NCBI RefSeq assembly: GCF_024703895.1
Contig: NZ_CP087968.1
Span: 744,001-808,000 of the forward strand
Direction: 5' to 3'
Length of the DNA stretch: 64,000 bases
Origin: Nocardioides sp. B-3
GTDB taxonomy: Bacteria > Actinomycetota > Actinomycetes > Propionibacteriales > Nocardioidaceae
Shown here in pieces: positions 10,145 to 24,009 of this stretch. The translations under genes were made by a program, and so were the position numbers. Position 1 is the first letter of the stretch. Each line of letters opens with the position of its first letter. The notes beneath the pieces were generated by a model. That model ran no database searches. It was not told the DNA's origin and worked only from the letters and a program-made list of their open reading frames with translations.

Positions 10145-11088
10145 GTGCAGTGACCGCACCGCAGACCGACAAGGCAGCTGAGGAGAAGGCCCGCGCCGCC
10201 TCGAGCGATCGAGCCGTCGCCGAGAACCGGCTGGGCCAGAAGCTGGTGGCTCCGGCAGTGATCCTGATGCTCCTTGTCACGGCGTGGCCGATGATCCGGG
10301 CGCTCTACCTCTCACTGTTCCGCTACCGGCTCACCACGCCGGACGACCGCGAGTTCGTGGGGCTGGGCAACTACGTGACAGTCCTGACCGACTCGCTCTT
10401 CTGGCAGGACACGTTGAACACGGTGATCATCATGGTCGTCACGGTGGCGATCGAGCTGGTCATCGGCTTCGGCTTCGCCATGGTGATGCACAAGATCATG
10501 ATCGCCCGCGGGCTGATGCGGACCTCGATCCTCATCCCCTACGGCATCATCACCGTCGTCTCGGCGTTCGCCCGGCAGTTCGCGTTCAGCCTCAACAACG
10601 GCTTCGTGAATGCTTGGCTGCCGTTCGTCGGCGACGACTACAACTGGTTCGGCGGCCACTGGTCGGCGATGTTCGCGATCATGATCGCCGAGATCTGGAA
10701 GACCACGCCGTTCATGGCGTTGCTGCTGCTGGCCGGTCTCTCGCAGGTCTCCGAGGACATGCTCGAGGCCGCCGAGGTCGACGGAGCCACCCGGACCCAA
10801 CGTCTGTTCAAGGTGATCCTGCCGAACATGAAGGCCGCGATCATGGTGGCGGTCCTCTTCCGCGCCCTCGACGCGTTCCGCATCTTCGACAACATCTTCG
10901 TGATGACGCGAGGCGCACAGGAGACGGAGTCCTCGTCGTTCCTGACCTATCGACAAGTGATCGAGCAGATGCAGCTCGGGATGGGGTCGGCGCTGTCGGT
11001 GCTGCTCTTCCTGACCGTGCTGCTGCTCGCGTTCGCGATCGTGAAGCTGTTCAAGGTCGACCCGGCACAGGCGAGGGGTGAGGGCTGA
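10141..11088 (+). CDS. Sugar ABC transporter permease, MalF/SugA type
   Basis: An intact 315-aa inner-membrane permease with about six helices. The first is LVAPAVILMLLVTAWPMIRALYLS (in part), and the binding-protein-dependent transport EAA loop is DMLEAAEVDGATRTQRLFKV. GTG at 10141 overlaps the previous stop by 4 bp, so translation is probably coupled. It pairs with the next permease to form the channel. Confidence 0.88.
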   Translation: MSAVTAPQTDKAAEEKARAASSDRAVAENRLGQKLVAPAVILMLLVTAWPMIRALYLSLFRYRLTTPDDREFVGLGNYVTVLTDSLFWQDTLNTVIIMVVTVAIELVIGFGFAMVMHKIMIARGLMRTSILIPYGIITVVSAFARQFAFSLNNGFVNAWLPFVGDDYNWFGGHWSAMFAIMIAEIWKTTPFMALLLLAGLSQVSEDMLEAAEVDGATRTQRLFKVILPNMKAAIMVAVLFRALDAFRIFDNIFVMTRGAQETESSSFLTYRQVIEQMQLGMGSALSVLLFLTVLLLAFAIVKLFKVDPAQARGEG

Positions 11089-11923
11089 TGGCCGCCAAGG
11101 GAAAGACCGGAGTCGGCACTGGATCGGCTTCATCGCCATCCCGGTGTGGTGCCTGCTGCCGGTGGCATGGATCGTCTCGCTGTCGTTCAAGTCACTCGAG
11201 GAGACAGCGGCCGGGAGTCCGCAGTTCCTGCCGAAGGACTTCACCACCTCCAACTACGGCGAGATCCTCAAGAACGACGACTTCACCCGGGCCCTGATCA
11301 ACTCCTTCGGCATCGCGATGATCGCGACCGTCCTGTCGGTCGTCTTCGCGACCCCGGCGGCCTACGCCATAGCCCGGCTGGAGTTCAAGGGCAAGCGACT
11401 GGTGCTCTCGATGGCCCCGGCGATCGCGATGTTCCCAGTGGTGTCGCTGGTGGGCCCGCTGTTCGACATGTGGCGCACGTTCGGCCTGTTCAACACGTGG
11501 CCGGGCCTGATCATCCCCTACATGACGTTCACGCTGCCGTTGGCGATCTGGACCCTCTCGGCGTTCTTCCGCGAGATCCCGTGGGAGATGGAGCAGGCGG
11601 CCCAGGTGGACGGCGCCACGTCGTGGCAGGCGTTCCACAAGGTGATCGTCCCGCTCGCCGCACCCGGTGTGTTCACCGCGGCGATCCTGACGTTCTTCTT
11701 CGCCCGGAACGAGTTCGTGCTCACGATCTCACTGACATCGACGACGTCGTCACGCACGGTGCCGGCCCAGATGTCGTTCTTCGTGGGGCCGGATCCGTTC
11801 AACCCACCGTATGCACAACTGGCGACGGCCTCGGTCATCGTCACGATCCCCGTGATCATCATCGTCCTGCTATTCCAGCGCAAGATCGTCGCCGGCCTGA
11901 CCTCCGGCGCAGTGAAGGGTTGA
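11088..11923 (+). CDS. Sugar ABC transporter permease, MalG/SugB type
   Basis: Second channel subunit, about 278 aa. Membrane helices include [16 protein letters not shown] and [20 protein letters not shown]; the EAA loop is [20 protein letters not shown]. The likely start is ATG 11088 (MAAKGKTG), overlapping the previous stop (TGATG). A one-base loss near 11110 shifts it into the frame that carries the rest, which otherwise opens at 11078. It ends 4 bp before the ATPase. Confidence 0.87.
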
Positions 11924-11927
11924 GTCC

Positions 11928-13139
11928 ATGGCTGCCATCGACATCAAGAACATCGTCAAGAAGTACGGCGACGGCTTCCCGGCTGTGAACGACGTCAGCA
12001 TCGACGTGCAGGACGGGGAGTTCATGATCCTCGTCGGGCCGTCGGGCTGCGGGAAGTCCACCCTGCTGCGGATGATCGTCGGGCTGGAGGACATCACCTC
12101 CGGCGACATGATGATCGGCGACAAGCGCGTCAACGACACGGCGCCTCGCGATCGCAACCTCGCGATGGTGTTCCAGAACTACGCGCTCTACCCGCACCTG
12201 TCGGTCTACGAGAACATCGCCTTCCCGCTCCGGCTCGCCGGTGCGCCCGAGAGCGAGATCGACGAGAAGGTGCGCAAGGCGTCCAAGACGCTCGACCTCG
12301 ACGAGCACTCGGAGCGCAAGCCCGGCAACCTGTCGGGCGGTCAACGCCAGAGGGTCGCCATGGGTCGCGCGATCGTCCGTGACGCCGACGCTTTCCTCTT
12401 CGACGAGCCGCTGTCCAACCCGGACGCCAAGCTCCGTGGCCAGATGCGCACCGAGATCAGCGCGGCTGCAGAAGCGCCCGGGCATCACCACGGTCTACGT
12501 CACGCACGACCAGACGGAGGCCATGACCCCGGGGCGACCGGGTCGCGGTGTTGAAGCGGGGCATCCTGCAGCAGCTCGCGACGCCGCGTGAGCTCTACGA
12601 AAACCCGGGCAACCTCTTCGTCGCCGGATTCATCGGCTCCCCGCCGATGAACTTCGTGCCCGCGGAGGTCGACGGCACGTCGGTCAAGCTGCCGTTCGGC
12701 ACCGTCCAGATCCCCGAGGACAAGGCGTCGAAGGCGCAGGGCAAGGGGCTGCTCATCGCCGGCATCCGGCCCGAGCACTTCGAGGACGCCTCGGTGATGG
12801 AGACCGGGAAGGAGGGCTCGACGTTCACCGCCCGGGTGGACGCGACCGAATGGCTGGGCAACGAGGCCTACGCCTACATCCCGTTCGAAGCGCCGCCGGA
12901 GGTCCAGGGCCCAGCTCACGCAGCTGGAGAAGGACCTCGACGGAGAGTCGATGCGCACGCAGCTGGTGATCTCGCTGGATGGTGCCAGCCGGATCGCCGA
13001 GGGCGACGAGGCGGAGATCTGGGTCGACTCCCGCAAGATCCACCTCTTCGATCCCGCCACGGGCGAGAACCTCACGGTCGACCTCGCCAATGCCGGCCGG
13101 GTCCTCGGACGCGAGGCTCCGGCGAAGGCCAACGCCTGA
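11928..13139 (+). CDS. Sugar ABC transporter ATPase, MsmK/SugC type (frameshifted)
   Basis: Energises the two permeases. Walker A is GPSGCGKST, the Q-loop is [12 protein letters not shown], the signature is [14 protein letters not shown], and the H-loop is [12 protein letters not shown]. The C-terminal TOBE/MalK-like domain includes [11 protein letters not shown] and ends in PAKANA. Frame changes lie near 12470, 12540 and 12915. The D-loop reads [11 protein letters not shown] where SNLDAKLR is usual, perhaps a base error. A strong terminator follows directly, so this is the last gene of the operon. Confidence 0.87.
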
Positions 13140-13149
13140 CGCACGACGA

Positions 13150-13185
13150 CAGCTGCCCCGCCCGGATCTCCGGGCGGGGCAGCTG
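13150..13185 (+). terminator. Strong GC-rich terminator after the sugar ABC operon
   Basis: A perfect 16-bp stem with a 4-base loop (atct): CAGCTGCCCCGCCCGG pairs with its complement. It starts 11 bp after the ATPase stop and ends 6 bp before the stop of the convergent gene, so it can serve both directions. There is no long T tract, as usual in high-GC actinobacteria. Confidence 0.85.
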
Positions 13186-13190
13186 CGTAG

Positions 13191-14528
13191 TCAGGACCCC
13201 ATCGCTGCTCCGCTCGGGCGCAGCATGAAGAGCCCGTCATAGCCGTGGACGATGACGAGTCCGTTGTCGAAGAACGGGTAGTTGCTCCAGTGCCGTGGCT
13301 GAAGGCAGTGTCGTCGTCCTCGGGCCGGGTGTCGAAGAAGCCCACCTCCCTCAGATTCCCGTTCGCCACGTCGGCTGCCGAGAGGACCCGCAGCCCCGAG
13401 CGGTAGTTCGACTGGAAGACGCGAGACCCGTCGACGTACAGGTTGTGGTCGATGGCGTTGGTGGAGGGATTCACGAAGCGTGAGAACTGGCGCGGCGCCG
13501 TCAGGTCGACGACGTCCCAGATCAGCGTGGTGGTCCCACCGGTGGTGCCACTGAGCTCGTCGACCTCGTCACCCATCAAGAAGTGCCGGCCGTCCTGCGT
13601 CAGCCAACCCCAGGTGGGTGTACGCCGACCCGGTGTAGCCGACGCGCGAGAGCTGTCGCGGCGCCGCCTTGTCGGTGACGTCGACGATGGTGAGCGTGTC
13701 CTCGTTGGAGCTGAAGCAGATCTCGCGGCCCGTGAAGCGGGTGTCGGGCCCGTCGTAGACCACGCACTGGGTGTCGTGGGTGTAGCCGTCCTCGCCCACG
13801 CAGCCGGCGAACGCCGGCGAGGCGGGCTGGCGGATGTCGATCATGTGCAGGCCACCGCTGCAGGCCCGGACGTCCTCGCGAGCGCCGACGGCGTAGGCGA
13901 AGCCGCTGTCGGTGTTGATCGCGATGTTGTGGGCGCGCCCGAAGCCGGTATAGCGGGCGTCGGCGGTGAACGTGACGGGGGCGGCCGCCGGGTCGACCGA
14001 CCGCAGGCGTCGCAGGTCGAAGACCTGCATGCCGTGCTCACGAGCCTCGGCCACGATGAACGCGTGGTTGTCGTGCACCTTGATGTCACGCCAGATCACG
14101 TTGTTGGTGCCGGACGTGGGCAGGTTGCCGAGGTAGACGGGCCGACGCTCGTTGGTCACGTCGACGAACGCGGTGCCGTTGTCACGACCCGCGACGACAT
14201 AGCGCCGTTCGGTGGCCGGGTCGGTCCAGCCCCAGACGTCCGAACCGCGCCCGCCGCCGATGTGGGACATCGGCAGATAGCTCGACAGGTTGACGTTCTT
14301 GCAGGGGAAGTAGCCAGCGTGGCCGTCGACGCAGCTCGCGCCGGGGCCTCGCTGATCGCCCGTGAGAGCCGTGGTCGGGAAGTCAGGGTCGACCTCGCCC
14401 ACTTCGTCCTTGCCCTCCCCTTCGTGGTCCCCGTCGTGGGCCGGGACGGGGATCGATCCGAGGAGCAGCGCCAACAGCGCCGCCGCCAGTGCGAGGAGCA
14501 TCCTCGCGGTCCCGAGATATTTCGACAT
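13191..14528 (-). CDS. Secreted choice-of-anchor B family protein with LVIVD repeats (frameshifted)
   Basis: About 445 aa, with a signal peptide (MLLALAAALLALLLGSIPVPA) and a beta-propeller-like body made of LVIVD-type repeats. The stretch DIKVHDNHAFIVAEAREHGM and the HMIDIRQPASP and TLTIVDVTDKAAPR repeats fit the choice-of-anchor B family (TIGR04312). Frame changes near 13605 and 13295 hide the C-terminus, which ends LVIVHGYDGLFMLRP then SGAAMGS. Probably an exported surface or extracellular protein; enzymatic role unknown. Confidence 0.8.
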
Positions 14529-14637
14529 GCGTCACTCCTTGTGGGATGAATGTGTCGTGGATCACCCCAGCACAGGAGGTTGTCCACCGCAACAGGCGTG
14601 ATGCGGCAAGTCCTCGTGTCAGCTGCCTCTGGTGAGG

Positions 14638-15311
14638 TCAGTCCAGCTGGCCGTGCGGCCCGGCGCCGGGCAGCTTGAAGCCCCGCTTGCGACCCTCGCC
14701 GGGCATCGGCTTGCGGACCACGGTCACCGCGCCCATCAGCGCGATGCCGCGGACCCGCACGAGCGGCGAGTCGGGTCCCAGCACCGGCTCGACCTTGGCG
14801 CGCGCCTCGTCGAAGGCGCCCATGATCCCGACGCCCTCGACCGAGACCCGGGTGAAGGCGTTGACGATGACGTCGATGCCACCCATCACGGTGCTGGCGT
14901 TGATGACGACCTCGCGTGGAGAAGATCGCCTGCCGAAGGTCGATGTCGATGCCGCCCATCAGCGCGAACGCATTGTGGTTGGCACCCACCTCCCACACGC
15001 CCTTGCAGGTCCCGGCCGCCCATGATGGCGAGGCTGGTGGTGTGGCGCGGCGCGGTGCCCGGCAGGCCTGCGGCGTACGGCGACATGGGCTGTGCGGTGG
15101 GAGGTGCGGCCGGGGCAGGGTGCAGGTCGACGGTGATCGGCACCAGGTCGGCGTAGGTCTTGGCGCTGAACGTCGCCTCGAGCCGCTCGTCGAGCTCGTC
15201 CGGGTCGAGCCGCCCCTGCCCGGCCGCCTCGCGCAACACCTCGGCAACCTTGTGCCGGTCGGCGTCGGAGATGCGCATGCGAGTCGGGTCGTGTCCCTCC
15301 AGATCACCCAT
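14638..15311 (-). CDS. DUF1707 and C-terminal YvqF-like domain protein (frameshifted)
   Basis: The N-terminal 55 residues (MRISDADRHKVAEVLREAAGQGRLDPDELDERL in part) are the DUF1707/SHOCT-like domain of actinobacteria. A Pro/Ala linker follows, then a right-handed beta-repeat domain related to the cell-wall stress protein LiaF/YvqF (NAFALMGGIDIDL, VIVNAFTRVSVEGVGIMGAF). The repeated MGG(I/A) turns are visible. Frame changes lie near 15015 and 14920. ATG 15311 is used; an in-frame GTG nine bases upstream is possible. Function unknown. Confidence 0.75.
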
Positions 15312-15334
15312 GAGCTCCACCCTAGATGGCGGCC

Positions 15335-18311
<2,977 letters not shown>

Positions 18312-18354
18312 GGCGGGGGCTGTTCGGACGACCAGTTCTCATGACGTCCGGTGC

Positions 18355-19116
<762 letters not shown>

Positions 19117-19120
<4 letters not shown>

Positions 19121-19305
19121 CCGCCGGCCACCGCCTGCACGACGTCGACCTTGTCGCCCTCGACGACCACGTGGGTGCCGTGCGACGACCGCGGCACCAC
19201 CTGATCGTTGACGGCGACGGCGTGGCCCGGCGGCAGCTCGCCGAGCAGCAGCAAGATGGTGTGGGCGGCGGTCTCCACGACCGACCCGTTGACGGTGATC
19301 AGCAT
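19117..19305 (-). CDS. thiS: Sulfur carrier protein ThiS
   Basis: An intact 62-aa ubiquitin-like carrier. It starts MLITVNGSVVE and ends in the required C-terminal Gly-Gly (QAVAGG), which is adenylated and thiocarboxylated to deliver sulfur to ThiG. Its ATG lies inside the end of thiO (7-bp overlap) and its stop overlaps thiG. Length and the terminal GG make the identification firm. Confidence 0.92.
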
Positions 19306-20314
19306 CTTTCCTCCGGGGGTGGGAAGCGGCGGGGATCGAGCGACGGATCGGGGGCGGCGCCCTCCACGGCGTCGGCAAGGAGTCGCGCGGTGAGCGGGGC
19401 CAGCAGCACGCCGTGCCGGAAGTGCCCGGCCGCCGGGAAGACGCCCGCGTCGCCGGTCGGACCGACGAGCGGCCGGTTGTCGAGGGTGCCGGGGCGGTCG
19501 CGGGCGAGCGCCTCGCACAGCTCGGCCCGGTCGAGGCCGGGCACGAGCTCCGTGGCGGCATCCAGCAGGCGCCGTACGCCACCGACGGTGACCACCGGCG
19601 GCCCGTCGTGCTCCTCGGAGGTCGCCCCGACGACCATCTCGCCGCCGGGCCGCGGCACGACGTAGACCGGCTCCCCGCGCACCCACCCGCGCAGCACGCG
19701 GGTCAGGCCGACGTCCCCGCGGAGGCGCAGGATCTCGCCGCGGACCCCTCGCACCGGGTGTGCGTACGGCGCCGGCAACCGCGCGCCGGTGGCGATCACC
19801 GTCGCGTCCGGGCGGTCGACCGGGGCGCGCGCGACGACCCGCGCTCCCAGTCGGGTGAGCAGCGCCGAGAGGACGGCCCGCGGGTCGACGGCGCGGTCCT
19901 GCGCGAGCATCGCCGCCGAGCTGACCCGCCCCGGGGCGGGCTCGAGCGCGCGGGCCCGGCGGCCGTCGAGCACCTCGACGTCGTCACCGAGGCCGGCGAG
20001 CAGCGCGGCCCGGCGCTCGACCTCCCGGCGGTCACCGGCGTCGATCCCGACCAGCAGCGTGCCGGAGTCGTGCAGGGGCACGGCCAGCGCTGCGGCGTAC
20101 GACGGCCACAGTCGCGCGGACTCGGCGCACAGCGCGTGCAGCGCGGACTCACCGTGCCAGGGCCTCGCCGGCCGGCGAGAGCATCCCCGCGGCGGCATGG
20201 CTGGCCCCCCGACCCGGGCGCGGGATCGACGACGACGACGTCGTGGCCGCGGTCGACGAGCTCGGCGGCGCAGGCGAGCCCGACGATGCCGGCGCCGAGG
20301 ACGTGCACGCGCAT
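19299..20314 (-). CDS. thiO: Glycine oxidase ThiO (frameshifted)
   Basis: FAD-dependent glycine oxidase that supplies dehydroglycine for thiazole synthesis under aerobic conditions. The Rossmann motif VLGAGIVGLACAAEL opens the protein; ALEPAPGRVSSAAMLAQDRAVDP, GEPVYVVPRPGGEMVVGATSE and FPAAGHFRHGVLLAP are typical DAO-family blocks. A frame change near 20185 separates the first 48 residues. The start overlaps the thiE stop. Use of ThiO rather than ThiH fits an aerobe. Confidence 0.88.
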
Positions 20315-20904
20315 CAGCCGACCGCCGTCATGAGCTCCTTCGCGGCTGCCAACGGATCGGGATGTCGCCAGAGCGCGCCGATGACGGCGACCCCGTGGGC
20401 GCCCGCGTCGATGCACCGACGCGCGCGGTCCGCGTCGATGCCACCGATCGCGACCAGCGGAAGCACCCCCATGGCGCCCGTGATCGCGTCGACGCCCAAC
20501 GGGGTCGGCAGTCCGGCCTTGGACTCGGTGGCGAAGACCGGCCCGAAGCCCGCGTAGGTCGCACCGTCCACGGCGGCCCGGTGGACCGCCTCGGCGTTGC
20601 GACAGGTGGCCCCGATGACGAGATCGGGGGCGAGGCGACGGGCGTCGGCGACCGACAGGTCGTCGGCCCCGAGGTGCACGCCGTCCGCGCCGGTGGCCAG
20701 CGCGACGTCGAGCCGGTCGTCCACGATCACCATCGCTCCGCTGGGCCGGACGGCCGCGAGCACGAGCCGCGTCAGGGCGACGAGCTCGCTGGTCGTGGCG
20801 TCCTTGTCGCGGACCCGGAAGCCGGCGACGCCGGCGACGGCGAGGTCCTCGAGCAGGTCGAGGTCGTCGGTCGCGGAGACCGGGCAGAAGATGTGAGGGA
20901 GCAT
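20314..20904 (-). CDS. thiE: Thiamine phosphate synthase
   Basis: Couples HMP-PP and thiazole phosphate. About 196 aa: FRVRDKDATTSELVAL (QLREK equivalent), VDDRLDVALATGADGVHLGADDLSV, GATCRNAEAV, AGFGPVFATESKAGLPTPLG and LVAIGGIDADRA are all classical ThiE motifs. ATG 20904 is chosen as the first start after the riboswitch, with no Met between. First gene of the seven-gene thiamine operon. Confidence 0.9.
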   Translation of the reverse strand: MLPHIFCPVSATDDLDLLEDLAVAGVAGFRVRDKDATTSELVALTRLVLAAVRPSGAMVIVDDRLDVALATGADGVHLGADDLSVADARRLAPDLVIGATCRNAEAVHRAAVDGATYAGFGPVFATESKAGLPTPLGVDAITGAMGVLPLVAIGGIDADRARRCIDAGAHGVAVIGALWRHPDPLAAAKELMTAVG

Positions 20905-20911
20905 CGGGTTC

Positions 20912-21002
20912 GCTTCCTTCGCCGGCATTACCCGGATCAGGTGTGACGGTCGGAGCGGAATCCAGCTCCCTCTCAGCCCGCTGCCGCGAGCTCCCGTGAG
21001 GA
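20912..21002 (-). ncRNA. TPP riboswitch (THI element)
   Basis: On the minus strand the leader holds the conserved CTGAGA (20970s) and, after a variable stem, ACCTGATCCGGGTAATGCCGG, the two halves of the thi box that form the pyrimidine and pyrophosphate pockets. The closing stem pairs the flanking GGGAGC-type sequence with the GAAGG side. It lies directly before thiE and is expected to shut down the operon when TPP is plentiful. Confidence 0.93.
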
Positions 21003-21025
21003 CGTCGACGAACGTAGCAGATGCG

Positions 21026-22108
21026 TCAGGCAGACATTCCGTCGTCCTGCGCTGACAGCTGTCGTTGTACGGCGATCGCCGCCGCCCGACCTGCCCGGTT
21101 GGCGCCGATGGTGCTGGCGGACGGGCCGTAGCCGACGAGCTGGACGCGTCGCTCGAGGACCGCGGTGACGGCGTTCTGCACCGAGCCGCCGACCTCGAGC
21201 TGGATGCCGCCCTCGGGCGAGCGCAGGTGCAGCGGCGCGAGGTGACCGACGGCAGGCCGGAAACCGGTCGCCCAGAGGATGACGTCGACCGGCTCGAACG
21301 TCCCGTCGGCCCATCGCACACCGTCGGGCTCGATGGCCGCGAACATCGGGCGCCGCCGGTAGGCACCGAGGCGCTCCGCCTCGCGCTCCTGCGGGCGCAG
21401 CATCAGCCCGGTGACGCTCACGACGCTTGCCGGGGGCAGCCCGCGCCGCACGCGATCGGCGACCGGGGTGACGGCCTCGAGCCCGGCGTCGGGGTGGAAG
21501 TCGTCGGTGCGCCAGACGGGCTCACGCCGGGTCACCCAGATGGTGTCCGTGACCGGCGCCAGCTCGCCGAGGAACTGCACGGCACTCGCGCCGCCGCCGA
21601 CCACGAGGACGCGCTTGCCCACGAAATGGGCCGGGCCCGGGTAGTCCGCGGTGTGCAGCTGCTCGCCCGCGAAGGTCTCGGTGCCGGGGTAGTGCGGCAC
21701 GAACGGCTGCGTCCAGTGCCGGTGGCGTTGATCAGCGTGCGGGTGTGCCGTGTGGTCTCCTGCGTGGACGACCAGCAGGTCGCCCTCGCTGGTGACCCGG
21801 TCCACGGTGACCGGCCGGACCACCGGGAGGTCGAAACGTCGCTCGTAGTCGGCGAAGTAGGTAGGCACGACCTCGTTGGCCCGGGCCTGCGACCGGGTCG
21901 GTGCCGTCGCGTCCGGCAGGTCGGCGACGCCGTGCACGTCGTCCATGCCGAGGGAGTCCCACCGGTGCTGCCGGGCGCCACCGGGCGCGTCGTTCGCATC
22001 GAGGACCGGGTGCTCGATGCCGCGGCGGGTGAGGTGGCGTGACGCCGACAGCCCGGCCCGGCCGGCACCGATGACGATCGACTGGTGGATGGGCTCGTGG
22101 ACGGGCAC
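21026..22108 (-). CDS. FAD-dependent NAD(P)H monooxygenase-like oxidoreductase
   Basis: About 360 aa, two Rossmann sites: VIGAGRAGLSASRHLTRRG for FAD and VLVVGGGASAVQFLGELA for NAD(P)H. WATGFRPAVGHLAPL is the ATG-type motif. Similar proteins are annotated as flavin monooxygenases or trimethylamine/sulfide-type oxidoreductases; the substrate is unknown. Around 21720-21745 two compensating indels scramble about ten residues where LINATGTW is expected. It begins after the TPP leader on the same strand but upstream of it, so it is not in the thi operon. Confidence 0.8.
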   Translation of the reverse strand: MPVHEPIHQSIVIGAGRAGLSASRHLTRRGIEHPVLDANDAPGGARQHRWDSLGMDDVHGVADLPDATAPTRSQARANEVVPTYFADYERRFDLPVVRPVTVDRVTSEGDLLVVHAGDHTAHPHADQRHRHWTQPFVPHYPGTETFAGEQLHTADYPGPAHFVGKRVLVVGGGASAVQFLGELAPVTDTIWVTRREPVWRTDDFHPDAGLEAVTPVADRVRRGLPPASVVSVTGLMLRPQEREAERLGAYRRRPMFAAIEPDGVRWADGTFEPVDVILWATGFRPAVGHLAPLHLRSPEGGIQLEVGGSVQNAVTAVLERRVQLVGYGPSASTIGANRAGRAAAIAVQRQLSAQDDGMSA

Positions 22109-22169
22109 GCTGGCTCAACGCCCGGGCAGCGTCCGGTATGCCCGGCGGATCGGCGTACTCTGACGTCTC

Positions 22170-23883
22170 GTGAGCGACGTTGAAATCCCCTACTCCGACA
22201 TCCTCCCCAGCCACGGATCGAACGGCACCGACGAGACGCCGTACAGGCTGGTGACGACCGAGGGCGTGTCGACGTTCGAGGCTGAGGGACAGACGTTCCT
22301 GCGCGTCGACCCCGAGGCGATCCGGCTGCTGACCGCTGAGGCGATGCACGACATCAGCCACTACCTGCGGCCCGCGCACCTCGCGCAGCTGCGCCGGATC
22401 ATCGACGACCCCGAGTCGTCGGGCAACGACCGCTTCGTCGCGCTCGACCTGCTCAAGAACGTCAACATCTCCGCGGGCGGCGTGCTGCCGATGTGCCGGG
22501 ACACCGGCACCGCGATCGTGATGGGCAAGAAGTCCGAGGGCGTGCTCACCGGCATCAACGACGCCGAGGCGATCAGCGCCGGCGTCAAGGACGCCTACAC
22601 CAAGCTCAACCTGCGCTACTCGCAGCTCGCGCCGCTGACGATGTTCGAGGAGAAGAACACCGGCACCAACCTGCCCGCGCAGGTCGAGCTCTACTCGATG
22701 GAGCAAGGTCCGAAGGGCCCGGAGTACAAGTTCCTCTTCATGGCCAAGGGCGGTGGCTCGGCCAACAAGTCGTTCCTCTTCCAGGAGACCAAGGCGATCC
22801 TCAACCCCGAGCGGTTGCTGACCTACCTCGACGAGAAGATCCGCTCCCTCGGAACGGCCGCGTGCCCGCCATACCACCTCGCCGTCGTCATCGGCGGGAC
22901 GAGCGCGGAGTATGGGCTGAAGACCGCAAAGTACGCCTCCGCGCACTACCTCGACGACCTGCCGACAGAAGGCTCGATGAGCGCCCATGGCTTCCACGGA
23001 CCTCGAGCTGGAGGAGGAGGTCTTCAAGCTCACGCAGTCCTTCGGGATCGGCGCGCAGTTCGGCGGGAAGTACTTCTGCCACGACGTCCGCGTCGTGCGA
23101 CTCCCCCGGCACGGCGCCTCCTGCCCCGTCGCGATCGCGGTGTCGTGCTCGGCCGACCGCCGGGCGCTCGGCAAGATCACCGCCGAGGGCGTCTTCCTCG
23201 AGCAGCTCGAGACGGACCCCGCGCACTACATGCCCGACGCCGGCGTCTCCGACGAGATCTCGTCCGGCGAGGTCGTGAAGATCGACCTGTCGTTGCCCAT
23301 GGACCAGATCCCGGCCGAGCTCTCCCGTCATCCGGTGAAGACCCGGCTGTCGCTGACCGGCCCGCTCGTCGTCGCCCGCGACATCGCGCACGCCAAGATC
23401 AAGGAGCGCCTCGACGCGGGCGAGGAGATGCCGTCCTACCTGCGTGATCACCCGGTCTACTACGCCGGTCCCGCGAAGACCCCTGCCGGCATGGCGTCCG
23501 GATCGTTCGGCCCGACCACGGCCGGTCGGATGGACTCCTACGTCGAACAGTTCCGGGCCGCAGGCGGGTCGCTCGTCATGCTGGCGAAGGGCAACCGCTC
23601 TCGCGTCGTGACCGAGTCGTGCGACGCCCACGGCGGCTTCTACCTCGGCTCCATCGGCGGCCCCGCCGCGCGCCTCGCGCAGGACTGCATCACCTCGGTC
23701 TCGGTGCTGGAGTACGAAGAGCTCGGCATGGAGGCCGTCTGGAAGATCGAGGTCGAGGACTTCCCGGCCTTCATCGTGGTCGACGACAAGGGCAACGACT
23801 TCTTCACCGATCCCTCCGGCGCGGTCACGGTGCCCCTGAGCTCGCTAGCCGCCTCCGGGATCCGGGGCCGCTCCGCGGAGTAG
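22170..23883 (+). CDS. Class I fumarate hydratase (frameshifted)
   Basis: Iron-sulfur, oxygen-sensitive type fumarase of about 560 aa. The three cluster cysteines are expected in [30 protein letters not shown] and TESCDAHGG, all visible. A frame change near 23000 splits the alpha and beta halves. GTG at 22170 is the start, with no strong ribosome site. A class II enzyme is encoded at 32620, so the organism carries both fumarase types. Stop at 23881 abuts the repeat block. Confidence 0.9.
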
Positions 23884-23897
23884 GGCCCTCCCGCGCA

Positions 23898-23984
23898 ACG
23901 TCCGACGATGTGGCTGCCGGGGTCACCGACTCGTCGGACGTCCCGCGCAACGTCCGACGGTCTGGTCGCCGCCTTGTCGGACGT
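23898..23984. repeat. Two palindromic repeat units, left flank of the DUF559 gene
   Basis: Unit A (23898-23941) has 11-bp arms ACGTCCGACGA and TCGTCGGACGT. Unit B (23950-23984) has 9-bp arms ACGTCCGAC and GTCGGACGT. The left arms are 52 bp apart and joined by CCCGCGCA. Units A-B are nearly identical over more than 60 bp to units D-E on the other side of the gene, in the same orientation. Confidence 0.85.
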
Positions 23985-24009
23985 ACGGCGCCGCATGGGC
24001 GTCCTCACG